From Polytrichum commune (taxonomy: Eukaryota > Streptophyta > Polytrichopsida > Polytrichales > Polytrichaceae), in NCBI GenBank assembly GCA_950295325.1, contig OX485803.1, forward strand, positions 42,733,554 through 42,797,553: DNA of 64,000 nucleotides. The letters are read 5' to 3'. The translations under genes were made by a program, and so were the position numbers. The notes beneath the pieces were generated by a model, which was not told the DNA's origin, ran no database searches, and saw only the letters and a list, made by a program, of their open reading frames with translations. Each line of letters begins with the position of its first letter. Within the stretch, counting starts at the first letter, position 1. Shown here one piece after another: positions 21,826 through 33,031 of this stretch.

Positions 21826-23038
21826 AATGGCTACATTTCAATTGTCTCTTCTTAGAATTGTCCCCTGCCCTTACTGGTTCCATCTTTTGTTTTAATTTTC
21901 CCAAAGGCTGAGTTTTCTTCTTCTTAGGACAATTGGGATCATTCTTCGAATGACCAGCTTCTCCACAACCCCAACAATGCAAAATCTTTTGCTCCTTGAC
22001 GGGTTGAGTCTCAGCTAAACTACTAGTAGCTGTGACAATTCTTCTTGGTTTCGGACTCTCTGTCATCCAAGATACCATATCCGTGGCATCATGTTGGCAA
22101 AGAGCCCGATCACATCTCTCAACCACGGCAAACGCTTGTGCAAGCGTAGCTCGGCCCTCGTAGTCGAGGATAATCCGAGGTGATGCCAACTCAAGTAGCC
22201 GCTTGTCAATCTTAGACAAAAAGATTTTAACAAGCTGACTCTCAGCAAAAACACCTCCCGACTCCACCGCAAATCGCGGGAGTCGCGTATACATGGTCCG
22301 TGGAGTATCATCCTTCTTTCGGCGAAAATCCTGGATGCGTTGCATCTGGTCTCGCCGAAACCCACCATACTCCACTTCCAAATGTGCGACAAATTCAGTA
22401 AGGGGATTAAACAGAGGTGGTGGACCAACAGCCGTCAATGCTGCCTGTGTAGCACGTGCCACCCGTGAAAGGGTTGCCGTGCTACTGCTAGCCACCATTG
22501 GCCCAAGTGCCAGTTCCGTGTCCTTAGACTCCGCCGGCGATTCCTCCTCCTTTAAGGTGGGTGGAGCTAAGGTAGCAACCGCCCCATCCTTAAGGGCTGA
22601 AATGAGCTCAACCCGAGCCTCCCAATACTGCTCCACCTCCCGAAGTTGTCGCTGATGACCCTCCGTCCAGCGTTCATAAGTTTGGAGTGCCTCATACTCC
22701 AAATGCTGAGGCAGAAGTTCAAAGGCATACCAATCATTGAAATTGGAAGACCTTTGGCGTTTCTCCTTGATCCAGGTACGAAACCGGAGTTTCCAATCGG
22801 GCAAGGAAATGCCCCCAGCTCGACCTGAAAACCGATCACGCACTGAATTGTGGCGATCATCCTCCATTTCGTCGAACGTGCCGACACTCCAAATCCGAAG
22901 CCTACTAGTAGTGTCCAACGCCGAAATAGGCTCAAAAGCCTCGTTGGTATCTACCTCTGGCTCAAGATTTGTGGTATGCACGTCCTCCAAGTAATATGGT
23001 GATGGAGATCGATAATATCGGCTCCTAGTTTGCACCAT
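21716..23038 (-). CDS. gag: Gag polyprotein of the retroelement
   Basis: This 440-residue open frame starts with a real ATG and is the first protein after the leader. It forms the particle and binds element RNA. Residues about 75-130 (WKLRFRTWIKEK to YERWTEG) and 215-330 resemble a retrotransposon gag core. Two zinc knuckles follow: a variant C-x2-C-x4-H-x6-C at residues 355-370 (CWGCGEAGH) and a canonical C-x2-C-x4-H-x4-C at 402-415 (CSHCGGTNH), separated by a lysine-rich basic stretch. The frame ends just after the second knuckle. The protease frame overlaps its last 110 bases and is shifted by +1 (or -2), so translation into pro needs a programmed shift or a small indel has broken the join. 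Confidence 0.9.
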   Translation of the reverse strand: MVQTRSRYYRSPSPYYLEDVHTTNLEPEVDTNEAFEPISALDTTSRLRIWSVGTFDEMEDDRHNSVRDRFSGRAGGISLPDWKLRFRTWIKEKRQRSSNFNDWYAFELLPQHLEYEALQTYERWTEGHQRQLREVEQYWEARVELISALKDGAVATLAPPTLKEEESPAESKDTELALGPMVASSSTATLSRVARATQAALTAVGPPPLFNPLTEFVAHLEVEYGGFRRDQMQRIQDFRRKKDDTPRTMYTRLPRFAVESGGVFAESQLVKIFLSKIDKRLLELASPRIILDYEGRATLAQAFAVVERCDRALCQHDATDMVSWMTESPKPRRIVTATSSLAETQPVKEQKILHCWGCGEAGHSKNDPNCPKKKKTQPLGKLKQKMEPVRAGDNSKKRQLKCSHCGGTNHDVDHCFQLHPKMRHASYVTGKSPREQSLEG

Positions 23039-23189
23039 AAAATAATCACTTGAGTACCTGCAACTATCTACAAGGTAATGGCAACCTGCACCTGTTGCGG
23101 GCTATCTAAATGGCAATCCCTTGCCAAATGCCAAGTGTTTATGCCCCCAGAATTCCAAAATTGTGCAAAGGTTTGAGATTGGTAATTAA

Positions 23190-23630
23190 AATGAAAAATC
23201 AGCGTTGAAAAGGCTCATTTCCAAGGTGATTATGGACTCCAATCAACAAACTAAGTGCACCAATGGACTCCTAGGCAGATTTCACACAAATTAGGCTCAA
23301 ATTTCACTCCGTTCGGAGTTAATTTGCTCCCAAAAACAAAAATCAGCGTTGAAATTAATAATTTCAGCAATGATTTTGAATTCCAATCAACAATCCAATT
23401 ACACCATTGGATTCCTTGGCAAATTTCACACAAGATAGGCTCAAATTTCACTCCGTTCGGAGTTAATTTGCTCCCAAAAACAAAAATCAGCGTTGAAATT
23501 GCTAATTTCAGCAATGATTTTGAATTCCAATCAACAATCCAATTACACCATTGGATTCCTTGGCAAATTTCACACAAGATAGGCTCAAATTTCACTCCAA
23601 TCGGAGCTAGTATGCCCCCAAATTTGAACC
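23190..23630. repeat. 144-bp tandem repeat in the retroelement leader
   Basis: The landmark AATCAGCGTTGAAA occurs at about 23197, 23341 and 23485, a period of exactly 144 bp over about three units; the last two are almost identical. The array lies between the 5' LTR and gag. Because 144 is a multiple of three, both strands show long open frames here, but they are repeat artefacts and not genes. Tandem repeats in an untranslated leader could matter for packaging, translation or regulation; none of that is shown by the sequence. Confidence 0.9.
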
Positions 23631-24001
23631 TCAAAGTGTGTGAGAAGGGGATGCCAAGTTTGAAAGGTGAAAGTAAAAATGTAAAAATAATAAAAATAAA
23701 AATAAAGTAATAATAAAGTAAAAGTAAAAAGTAAAAATAAGTGTTTTATTTTTGTTGTTGAAATCAAAAAAAATAAAAAATAAAAAAAATAAAAACAAAG
23801 GTAAGGTTAACTTACCTTTAAGACAAGCCAACCAGGCTTGGCCAGCGTCCGCCCGCCCGTGGGCCTGGCCGACGCCCGCCCGCCTGGCCCGCTCCGTTGG
23901 CGCCTGGGCCCGGCCTGCGTACGCCCGCCCCGGCCCCGGGATCTGCCGCCGCCCGGTGCAGAATTGGAGCTCCAAGAGTGTCCGTGGAGCTCCGGAGCTC
24001 C

Positions 24002-24032
<31 letters not shown>

Positions 24033-24357
24033 GGATTTTAAGTTTGGTTTGTGTTTGTTTGTAAATTAAAAAAAAATTAAACTTTGCTTTTACAAATTGC
24101 AAGCAAGAATGATGTGACTTGAGAATCTTGAGACCAAATGGAATCTCAAGATTCAACCATCAACACTTGAAGAAAACACAAAGAGACAACAAAAGAAAAA
24201 TGGGAAGATTTCTCTCAAAATCTTCTTGAGGGTTGCAAGAAATGACAAACTAAGCTTTCAAACACTTGTATCACTCATTTACTCTCAATACTGGGCCATT
24301 CTAGCTCATAAATACAACCAAAAATGAAAAATTTGAACAATTGTTGCCAAGTATGAG
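23631..24357. other. Low-complexity leader of the retroelement
   Basis: Between the 144-bp array and the 5' LTR lie an AT-rich stretch of AAAATAAAA-type repeats (23675-23810), a strongly GC-rich block of about 130 bp (23835-23965, CCCGCC/GGCC motifs) and a run of about 30 A (24001-24030; poly-T in the element's orientation). The GC-rich block stands out sharply in this AT-rich window and could be CpG-dense. No start codon context or coding region is seen before gag. Confidence 0.7.
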
Positions 24358-24784
24358 AGTTTCTCTCTCCAAGCTTAAGAAACTAAAATGTCTCCTTACA
24401 AAGCTTAAGAAACTCTAAAATTCACACACAAGAGTCAAGCTATCTCTCACTCCACGAAGGGAGAATCCAAGAGTGCAAGTGGTGGAGAAAGAATGCAAAG
24501 GCTTTACTCATAATCTACTACACCATAGCCATGAGAAAGCAACAACAAGCTCTCTCTCTCTCAAAACACACTCACAAGACTTGACTTGACAACAATGGCA
24601 AGTCAAGAGGCCTTCCTCTCCATACAACCCCAATCCTATGTGGAGTTCATCCATGGAGTGGATGAACAACTAACTAGGACTCCCAATGGAGTCCGTTACT
24701 CATCCCAACACACATGGACTCCTAGTGGAGTCCATTTACTCCTAAATTGACGTGACTTAGCCCCCGATGTCACCTCACGTGACA
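24358..24784 (-). repeat. Right LTR (5' LTR of the element)
   Basis: Gap-free match to 14937-15363 with about four differences, all transitions. This LTR should carry the element promoter. It has the same G-box CACGTG at its U3 start and several short inverted GGACTCC/GGAGTCC motifs, but I see no convincing TATA box. The terminal 14 bp present at the outer end of the left LTR are replaced here by weakly similar sequence, so the true inner boundary may lie near 24344. The adjacent internal sequence does not resemble the common initiator-Met primer site. Confidence 0.85.
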
Positions 24785-24788
24785 GCCT
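24784..24788. repeat. Target-site duplication, right side
   Basis: AGCCT matches 14918-14922. The flanks left of 14918 and right of 24788 are both pyrimidine-rich, as expected for one interrupted sequence. Confidence 0.6.
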
Positions 24789-27134
24789 ATTTGCATGATT
24801 TTGACATTACAATGCTACGCCATACTACTTGCTCAGATTTATTCTTCACACATTGCTCACAAGAAAACACTGACACAACACACTTCGACAATTCCTCTCC
24901 GCTCGTAGGACAAACAATTGCACATCACAATTTGCTCATAACTTTCGTATTAACAGAAAATGTATTTCCACTTCCAGGGTCTGGTTACTACGGCCCTTCT
25001 TCTCCTACCACTATGACCTTAAGCTTCTTGCTTGGTCCTGTCTATGGCCAAACTCAATCACTGAGCGGCTATCTTTCTATGCCTATTGCTAACACTACTT
25101 TTGAGACTATGTAAGATCTTTTTTGTATGCAAATAGTTTGTCTCCTACTTGGCCAGTCTCCTCCTTATCGTCGAGGGAGGGGATGAGGTGGTTAGCAGTC
25201 TTAACCACTTCCTCGCAGCTATTGCCCTCGCCTGCCACTCTGGATGACCTCCAACCGCCAATCGCCGGATGAAAGACGTTGAAATTCAAGAATGGCCCTA
25301 TTCAGACAAGCGATGGCCAAAAAATTGGTTCTATAGGAAGTCATCTAGCCTTGGCGCAATCACTTGAAAATGCCAAGGTGGTAAGAATCAAAAAAAAGAA
25401 AGAAATACTCCATCTCCCTCTTAAAGCATGCATGAATGGGAATTCTCTTTGCCCACATGATATTGCCAACTTTTGATGGAGGACTCTCCTACACATGTTG
25501 AGGAATACACTTGGGTGATGGGGAATTGATGGGTGGGGGTGGTAGAACCTCGCTTCAATGTTGAAGGTGGTGGGGAGAGTTCTTATTTGTGTTTGACTTA
25601 CAAGCATCATGGCATGGTTTGAGTACCGTTGTTTGACCTTAATTTCATGAGAAGGGGAGATGGTGTTATCTAATCACCCAAGCTTGGTGCAATTGATATC
25701 TCCTAGGTTGTTGAGTTGAAGTTACGCTCTCCATTATATCATTGTTGATTCAACAATTTGTTGCCAGAGGTTTTGTTGTGTGAATTTTAGACTAGGTATC
25801 TAGTATGGATTTCAAATTATTTTTGCTGAGCATGATGGCATAGAGAGAGCATATTGCCATGTTGTTGTTCTTCTTGTTATATAAATATAAAGGAGGGTGA
25901 GTTTTGAATTGTATGTAAAGGAAATTGTGGTTGGTTTTGTGAATGCCTCCCCATTGCCCTACAATGAGGACCATGAGGGGTTGGATGTGTCACCATGCTG
26001 TGGCGATTATGAAAATAAGATGGGTACATTTGTCCATTTTTCTTTTAGTGGCAATTTGTGAGATTTGGTTGTGGGAGAAGTGAATTCAATGAGGTGAAGT
26101 TGGAGGTGATTGGATGGGTGGGTTGAAAGGGGGTGGTGGGAACATTGACCTTAGACAATTAGGATGTTTGCTAGAGTTGGGTAGGGATATGCATAGATGG
26201 GAGGAGCATGTGTAGGGCAAGACTTAGTTGGGAAAATGTTGTTGGAGGTGTGTTCTAGGGAGGACATGCCATTGGTAAGGCATTCCCATCAAGTGTGGTG
26301 GTTAGAGAGTAGTGGTTCCCAAATATATTCTAGGCCTTGGTTATGTCAATGGATATAGAGGCCTTTTATAAGCACGGTGGTCGCAAATGACCAATACATA
26401 TTAAGGTCATGTATGAATTTGGGAAGTTCATGTGCAACAAAGAGGGCATAATGGAGATTGAAATTTCATGACCAAAACATGTTTATCCAACAATGGCCCA
26501 TGTGTTGCGCATTGCGGAACTTGAGTGTTTGGATTATGTGGGAGGCAATTACATTTGTGTGGTTCCATGAGGTGCTTGAGAGGATAGTGTCTAGATTACC
26601 ATTGTTGATGCATTTTTATAAGGATTTGTGAGTGAGGTATTACTTGTAGAAGAGGGGAGTTGGTTGTCCAAGTTATGTATTGGCCCTTCCCAAGAGCATT
26701 GAATGTGAAGGTAGTGGGGTTATGTGCTATAGATGTGAATTGGGTTCTCGCCCGGTGTTGCTGAGTGGGTAATGGCTTTGGTTTTTGCCCTTCATGCTGA
26801 TGCCAAGACCGTACATCAAAAAGCTGCGTGCATTCACAATATGACAACCATACATGGTTCAATAGTCAATATGATTGGGGGTACCTATATGACTATTTAA
26901 TGAACACAATAATTTTCACTATGGTAATGGATGAGGTATTCATACGAACTCCCAAGATTACAAGGGAAGTGGCTACAACCCGATTTGAATTCACCACCAT
27001 CTTGTAGAAAACATGTGTTTCCATATCCTAGGAGAAGTTTGTTAGTAAAAAAATCGACCCATCTACCTCACCAGTCACAAGGCGGGTGTGGGGGGGGGGG
27101 GGAGCTCCAATAAAATGTCTAAGGAGATTTTTGT
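24789..27134. other. Continuation of the target region, then anonymous sequence
   Basis: 24789-25110 is pyrimidine-rich and resembles the left flank of the retroelement, as expected if the element split one sequence. The remainder has no gene apart from the LINE relic near 26.3 kb. A G-run of 14 lies at 27089-27102. Confidence 0.45.
26220..26420 (-). pseudogene. Possible LINE reverse-transcriptase relic
   Basis: The minus strand at 26330-26362 reads ASISIDITKA followed by a stop. This is very close to the FIDITKAFD block that carries the first catalytic Asp region of LINE reverse transcriptases, in a plausible orientation and context. The surroundings are full of stops. Identification rests on this one motif. 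Confidence 0.35.
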
Positions 27135-27265
27135 GTCGAAATCCTAGTGTGTGTTTCCAAGTCCAACCGGCTACATGTTGTGATTTTCCAGTTTTTCTTT
27201 GTTAATTTGAGGCATATTCCATAGATTCCTTTAAAATGATGCGTAATTATGTTGAACTTCAACTA
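27135..27265. mobile_element. Partial hAT-like MITE copy
   Basis: Matches the inner and left part of the 226-bp family in reverse orientation (GTTTCCAAGTCCAACCGG, ATTCCATAGATTCCTTTAAA). It stops where the 511-bp element begins. Confidence 0.6.
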
Positions 27266-27272
27266 GCTAACT

Positions 27273-27783
27273 CATGGCCACTTCACACACAAGTCAAGAA
27301 CCGTGACCATTAAACTATGAGAGCTCAAAAGCAAGTGTCCGAAGGCCGTCCCAACACACCTCCAAAATCATGTAGTGTGGTCACGGACCCTCAAGTGTAG
27401 TGTGAAGCCACATGTGACCGGGCCCTCAACCAAATGCCATTTTAGTGAATTCCTATCCAAGCAGGTCCTCACACATGATTAAACAGAATAAACCAACGGT
27501 TATGAACGTTCAGAGTGCCATGGTCTCCCAATGATTTTGTGGTAGACCTACCTCCAACAGGTGGTTGTTGAAAAGAGTCCAAGTGACCATGAACCATGAT
27601 CCATTCGATGCCATGTAGGAATCCACGTGGACTTCAAATCCATCTTGCATTCCCACACTCCGTCCGTTGGTCCCTCAAGCGTAGTGTGAAGCGAACGTGG
27701 ACCGGCTCCACCGTCTCCACCAATGGGAGTGCTTGAAGTGTAGTGGTCAGGGGCTCTCAGTCTCGTGTGGGAAGTGGCCCCTG
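27273..27783. mobile_element. 511-bp non-autonomous TIR element, copy B (inverted)
   Basis: Reverse-complement homologue of 1329-1839 along its full length, with conserved blocks such as GTCACGGACCCTCAAGTG and CGATGCCATGTAGGA. Same length by my boundaries. The flanking dinucleotides are CA and TG, consistent with decay of a TA duplication. Its left end abuts a partial hAT-like MITE (27135-27265). Confidence 0.7.
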
Positions 27784-29735
27784 ATTCGTCAAACGCAGCC
27801 AGTTCATGTGTACCTAGTGGCCCGATTCTCCCTGTTTGGTGTTCCAATAAAAGCCAGGGCCACAGCCCCTGACACATGCTAAGCTGGTAAAGGCAAGTGA
27901 GCAGAAGCCCAATGCCATGACTCATGAGTGGCCTTCTCTCTTGTGTGTGTGTGGGGGGGAGGGAAGTGGCAGAGCCAATGCTGCCAAGGGACAGGAGATA
28001 GAGAAGGGAGCTCGATACATAAGTTAGTCGCACACTGTGCTGATCGAGAATGATGCCATGCCCGAGGCTTCAATTCTGCTGTCTCTGCCACCACATTCCC
28101 TTCCTCCCCTTCAATAATAATAACAATAATAATAATAATACAACAATCTCACCAGGCATGCGCTCCATCATTGCACTTAACCCTTTAAGAAGGCCTCCGT
28201 AGCTTCTCTCTCTCTCTCTCTCTCTATATGTGTACGACATACTACAAGCTTGTGTGTCCGTATACACGATGTGTATGATCCTCAGGCAAGTCTAAGAATA
28301 CGTATTAGAAAAACGAGTTCGGATATGAAGCTTTGTTTAGTACATTCAGTGTCAAGGGGAAGATTGAAGCCGATTTGGTTGTATGTGATGTTGATGATCG
28401 AAATGTGAAGCATGCATTTGTATCCAGGGGGGGACTCACGTTGTGCAGTTGAACCTACATCTTCGATGACATTCGAGTTTTAATCGATTCGAAAAGTGCG
28501 TTTGGACAGTAGGTCGGTTCTTAGATTGAGGTAAGTTTTGATGTGATTCATTAAAAATGGAAGTATGTAGTTGAAATACATGGTTTGGTGGGTAGAGAAG
28601 ATCAATCAGTGTAGGCCTCTTGGGTGTTTAAGTGTTGACCTTATTTAGAATTCTTGTTGAAGTTAGTTCATTGCTGTATTTTAAGGATGATGTTTTGTAG
28701 CACCTACTAGGGGAGGGGGGGGGGGAGATTATTAAGTAGAGCATGGGGATTACATTATGAGCCAATTTAACACTTATACTGAAGTTGGGGACCTTGAACT
28801 AGTGTACTATGATTGAATCAAGTTGAAGCAACAACAAATCTACAGGGGGCATCTTTTCATTACACCCCTTTGGCAATTGTTTGGAAACCAAATCCATACT
28901 AAAGTCATACCGTGCATTGAGGTATTATAAATGGGCAAGTTCGCACCTAAATTCAGCCTCCATGTCATTTCTAAAGAGGCTCCAACCAGTCACGTCATGA
29001 CACGTGCCACTTTTTTGGGGGGGGCATGACAAAATCAAGTTCATGCCCTATCCAACGCACATACATGGTATCAATACGTGCAAGATGATAAAGTCTTCAC
29101 CAATGTTGGTCTAGTATCGTCATTTTCTCTATCATCCATGTACTTCTAATGAGAATTTCACATACTTTGATACCAAGAGGATAAGGTTACTTGACAATCT
29201 TTTTGTTGTCTGCAATACTAGTCTGATCTCTACGCCATGCAAGAACTGTCACACCCAGACAAAACCGCCCTAACATCAATATGGTGAAGAACAATCTCGA
29301 CCCAAATAACAACTCACATATCCAGAAACTCTCTCGCATTCACATACCCACTAAACATCAAAACCTGACTGGTATCACAAAGTTGACACCCATGGCTAGG
29401 TTCATGGATACCATGATAAAGTCACCCAATATACACCATACCAACACGGTCTCAAATCCTCCCACCATCACGATTTCCTTCTGCCTTCCTTCCTTCCTTC
29501 CTTCCTTCCTTTTGCAAACTCATAACCGCCTCATCAGCTTGCATGTTGTGTTTGAGGTGAGGTGAGGTGAGGCGATGTTGTTAGTTTCTTGCAGTTCAGT
29601 GGGTCGTACATTGGTTGTGAATTGAAGGCAGGCAAGTAAGTAAAGAGGGCAAATTCCCTGGCATTGGCACTTTTTGGCAGTTGCATGTGCAGTAGCAGCA
29701 GCAGGCATGCCAATTGCCAAAGTGGTGACGTGTTA
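27784..29735. other. Gene-empty stretch with microsatellites
   Basis: Contains an (AAT)n run near 28110-28140, (CT)n at 28205-28226, G-runs near 27953 and 28715, and (CTTC)n at about 29486-29510. No gene recognised. Confidence 0.5.
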
Positions 29736-30433
29736 TTCCAGGCGCCCCCTTTCTATCAACCCCCCACCCCCAGAACCCACTTTACTACTACTCCTCTCCT
29801 CTACTGCACAGTTAGCCGCTACACTCACACAGTCAATTTCGGTTCAAGAGGCTCTGCTGGAGAGAACAAAAAAAATTAATAAAATTTAATTACTGAACAA
29901 TCGAAGTGAACGGTGGCAGTGCTGGACGAACTGCTACACTGTTTTATGCTATATTAGTGTCACTTACTGTTTGGAGTCATATGTTCCTCTATATTTTCTA
30001 GTTTTGATGTACTTTTCCTGACCAAGTAAAGATGTTAATGTGCCATAGTGTCCAAACAACCAAGTCGAGCATGGCTGGTAAAAAAATGAGATTCCAGGCG
30101 CCCCCTTTCTATCAACCCCCGACCCCAAGAACCCACTTTACTACTACTCCTCTCTTCTACTGCACAGTCAGCCGCTAAACTCACACAGTCAATTTCAGTT
30201 CAAGAGGCTCTGCTGGAGAGAACAAAAAAAATGACTGAATGACCGAAGTGAATGGTGGCAGTGCTGGACGAACTGCTACACTGTTTTATGCTATATTAGT
30301 GTCGCTTACTGTTTGGAGTTATATGTTCCTATATATTTTCTAGTTTTGATGTACTTTTTGTGACCAAGTAAAGATGTTAATGTTCCATAGTGTCCAAACA
30401 ACCAATTTGAGCATGGCTGGTAAAAGAATGAGA
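29736..30433. repeat. Direct tandem duplication of about 350 bp
   Basis: TTCCAGGCGCCCCCTTTCTA at about 29738 recurs at about 30091, and the following ~345 bp match with few differences, up to GAGCATGGCTGGTAAAA at the end of each unit. Each unit contains one end of the TACACYGTTTATG MITE family (from about 29935 and 30278), so the duplication copied a partial MITE. Confidence 0.85.
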
Positions 30434-31874
30434 TGCAAAGTACACAATTATATAGCATTACGTGATTCCAAATAGTATGGCACACTAAATATCATATTTA
30501 GTGTACACTGTTTATGGGGTACTTAGTGGTGCTTATTGTTTGGAATCACGCGATGAAATAGCTTCTTACTTGTGAGTTCGATTTTTGCGATCGAAAGTTT
30601 GAATAGGTTGTTTGGACATTATTGAACGTGACTGATTTTGCTTGGTAAAGTACTACGTTCTTGATAGATAATCAAAGCATTGTGTAACTCCAAATTGTAA
30701 GTGACTCTAAATACCATGAATGGTGTAGTAGGAAAGGGGTCTTGATACAACTACGAGATGACTGTGTGACGACTGTGTTGCAACTATGTTTGGGCTAGTT
30801 TGAGCATTGTTGAAGGTGGTTTGAAGTTTTTAGGTTTGGTGTTGATGTGTAGTCAACGTGGTCACTTCACACGTAGAAACAATGTATTGAAACTGCACGA
30901 AAATTACGCACATTTGGCCCTTTGGACTGATGTTAAATTTCCCTCTGAAACCCATACTGAACCTCCCTATATGCCATTAACTCATGAACAATATATTATA
31001 TTGTGTCTTGTCATGATCATGGAAAATAAATAATTGCCAAGTGCTTTTAACTCGACAACTCTCCCTAATTAGATGGTCCTTCCAACTCTCACTTATTGGA
31101 TGATCCTTGTCGACACCTATGTGGCAATACTGGAGTAGAGCAAAGGAATTGACCACCACCCCCAACTCCACGTTCTAGGTGGGTGCCCTAGCCAACTCTT
31201 TAAACAAACTGGCGTGAAAGCTCTAAGGGCTTACTATTATCTAGCCCATACTATTCATTGTCGATCCACATTATTTGCATTGCAATAACTAGTAGGTGGA
31301 AAGTAGAGAGGATGTCACATGACACTCAATGATTGTGCAATAATTTGTTAAAATGGATCTAATTAACATGGCACATGAACTTCATTCCCACACCTCTTTA
31401 CCCATGCAAGTTACCTTGGGTCAAAAGATTATAACAAGTTATAACTTTGTTCATTAATCCGTATAGAAACTTCGGTAATTGCATTTTGTTACCATTGTAG
31501 TAATAATTCAAATAGCGATGGAATGTTGATATATTCACATGGGGCAACCTAATTACACATATCAATTTAGTTACCTTTGTAGTTAAAGCTTGTATTTAAC
31601 TCCTCAACATCTAAGTCATGTATGCACAATTTTTATGAGTCGCACCAAGTCTTGTTTTATGTTGATTTGATTATAGTGAGTCTCAAATGATATGGGGCTA
31701 CATTATCTTATGCCAATGAGAAAATAAAGCATAGTCATTTGTCACATTGATGATCACAATACTAAGCATTTGAGCTATAAACTTCCATTTTAGTCAATTG
31801 TGTCAAAAAGGATGGGCCCATCTAAAATTAACTCATTCTTCAAGGACACTTTTCAAACCGAGTGCAAAATGCTA
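30434..31874. other. Gene-empty stretch with MITE fragments
   Basis: Contains inverted MITE ends near 30480-30560 and 30690-30730, and dispersed-repeat words (TTACCTTGGGTCAAAAGAT near 31410 recurs near 63930). Confidence 0.45.
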
Positions 31875-32094
31875 CTCCCTCTGTTTCACAATAAAACCAT
31901 GGTTTCTGCATAAACTCCGTGCCAGAATAAAACCATGGTTTCGTTACGGACCTCCTCCGGGCATGACAGAGACGTCGGCAACTTTTCGGCAGCTCCCAAT
32001 TTTGGTTAAAAAGCGCATTGTGGTTCAAATCCGGTCACTGTTCTTAATCCCGCACTGAAATAGAAACCACAATTTTATTTTGAAACAGAGGGAG
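31875..32094. mobile_element. Stowaway-like MITE
   Basis: The 220-bp element begins CTCCCTCTGTTTCACAATAA and ends with its inverted partner (TTTTGAAACAGAGGGAG), with TA on both sides (31873-31874 and 32095-32096). This terminal sequence and TA target are the hallmark of Stowaway (Tc1/mariner) MITEs. ACCATGGTTTC is repeated inside. Confidence 0.9.
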
Positions 32095-33031
32095 TATTTA
32101 TGAATGAATTGGTTTTATATCATGTGAATTTTGACATAATTAGCCAAATGTGAAAGTATGGAAATTCAAACACACTTCAGGCACTTCTCACTAACATAAA
32201 TATAAGTAATACATGTTGTGTGTGGAGAGGTTAGGGGTTTAAAACTCAACATGAATAAGACATTGTTATGATAAGATTGGACTACGTGCTCAATAAAAAT
32301 AGAAACCATTATGAGTTCAATAATGAACACTATTGAGAGGGTCGACATGATCACTTGAAGACAAAAAAATTCTCACTTTAACCTCTTGTAACTTTTGCAT
32401 TTGAACTCCAATTCTAAAGTTGAAATGACAATCTTCTTGATTTGTAAGTACTTACCTAATAGAATAATTAAGCACATAACCTACAATACTAGATTCTAAC
32501 CTCTTTGGTAACTACTAAGGGGCTACCTAATGTCAATTTGCAGCTACCCCACCTTGCAAGTACACTAAATAGTCCTACTATTGTGGGCCACATTAATTTT
32601 CAACCTACGCTAAATTTCTACTAGGAAATTACTATGCGCGACTATTTGTTTTTCGTGCTACTTTTGATGTAAGATGACGATTTTATTTTATGTAAGGTGT
32701 TGGTCAAAAGTCTTCATGACAACTTAGGGGAGGACCTAGGGTCTTGGACCCACAATAATCCCATCTCGATTAGAAAATAAGCGTGGCCCACGCTAATTTC
32801 CCATCCACACTAATAGGACTATTTAGTGTAGTTGCGAAACCGCATTCATTAGTCACATACTAGCCACCAAACCTCACCAAGTAGCCATTGAACCTAAGTG
32901 ACAATTCATTACCGGTTGCCGAGCCTCGCCACTAGGTATCGAACCTTGTTACTCGCTATTAAACCACAAATGACATTGAATTTTTGACAAGTGTTAAAAT
33001 AAAATTGTCAGCCAAAGTGTCCAGGGCCAAT

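Larger units (their letters stand above)
14923..24784 (-). mobile_element. Ty3/gypsy-order LTR retrotransposon carrying a DNA methyltransferase and a PHD finger
   Basis: Two near-identical direct repeats bound an internal region that codes, on the minus strand and in transcription order, for gag with zinc knuckles, retropepsin, a C5 cytosine methyltransferase, two linkers, RT-RNase H, a DDE integrase and a PHD finger. Integrase after RT is the Ty3/gypsy order. The outer ends are TG on the left and CA on the right, and AGCCT (or GCCT if the final A belongs to the LTR) is repeated outside both ends, which supports one insertion event. The LTRs differ at about four of 427 aligned positions, so the insertion looks recent, yet pol has seven in-frame stops and one frameshift, so this copy is unlikely to be autonomous. 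No clear tRNA primer site or polypurine tract was found. The methyltransferase is cargo not found in typical gypsy elements. Confidence 0.93.

Noticed and set aside
23255-23710. Open frames on both strands of 120-150 residues
   Set aside because: They are produced by the 144-bp tandem repeat, whose unit is a multiple of three; the translations are the same repeat read three times.
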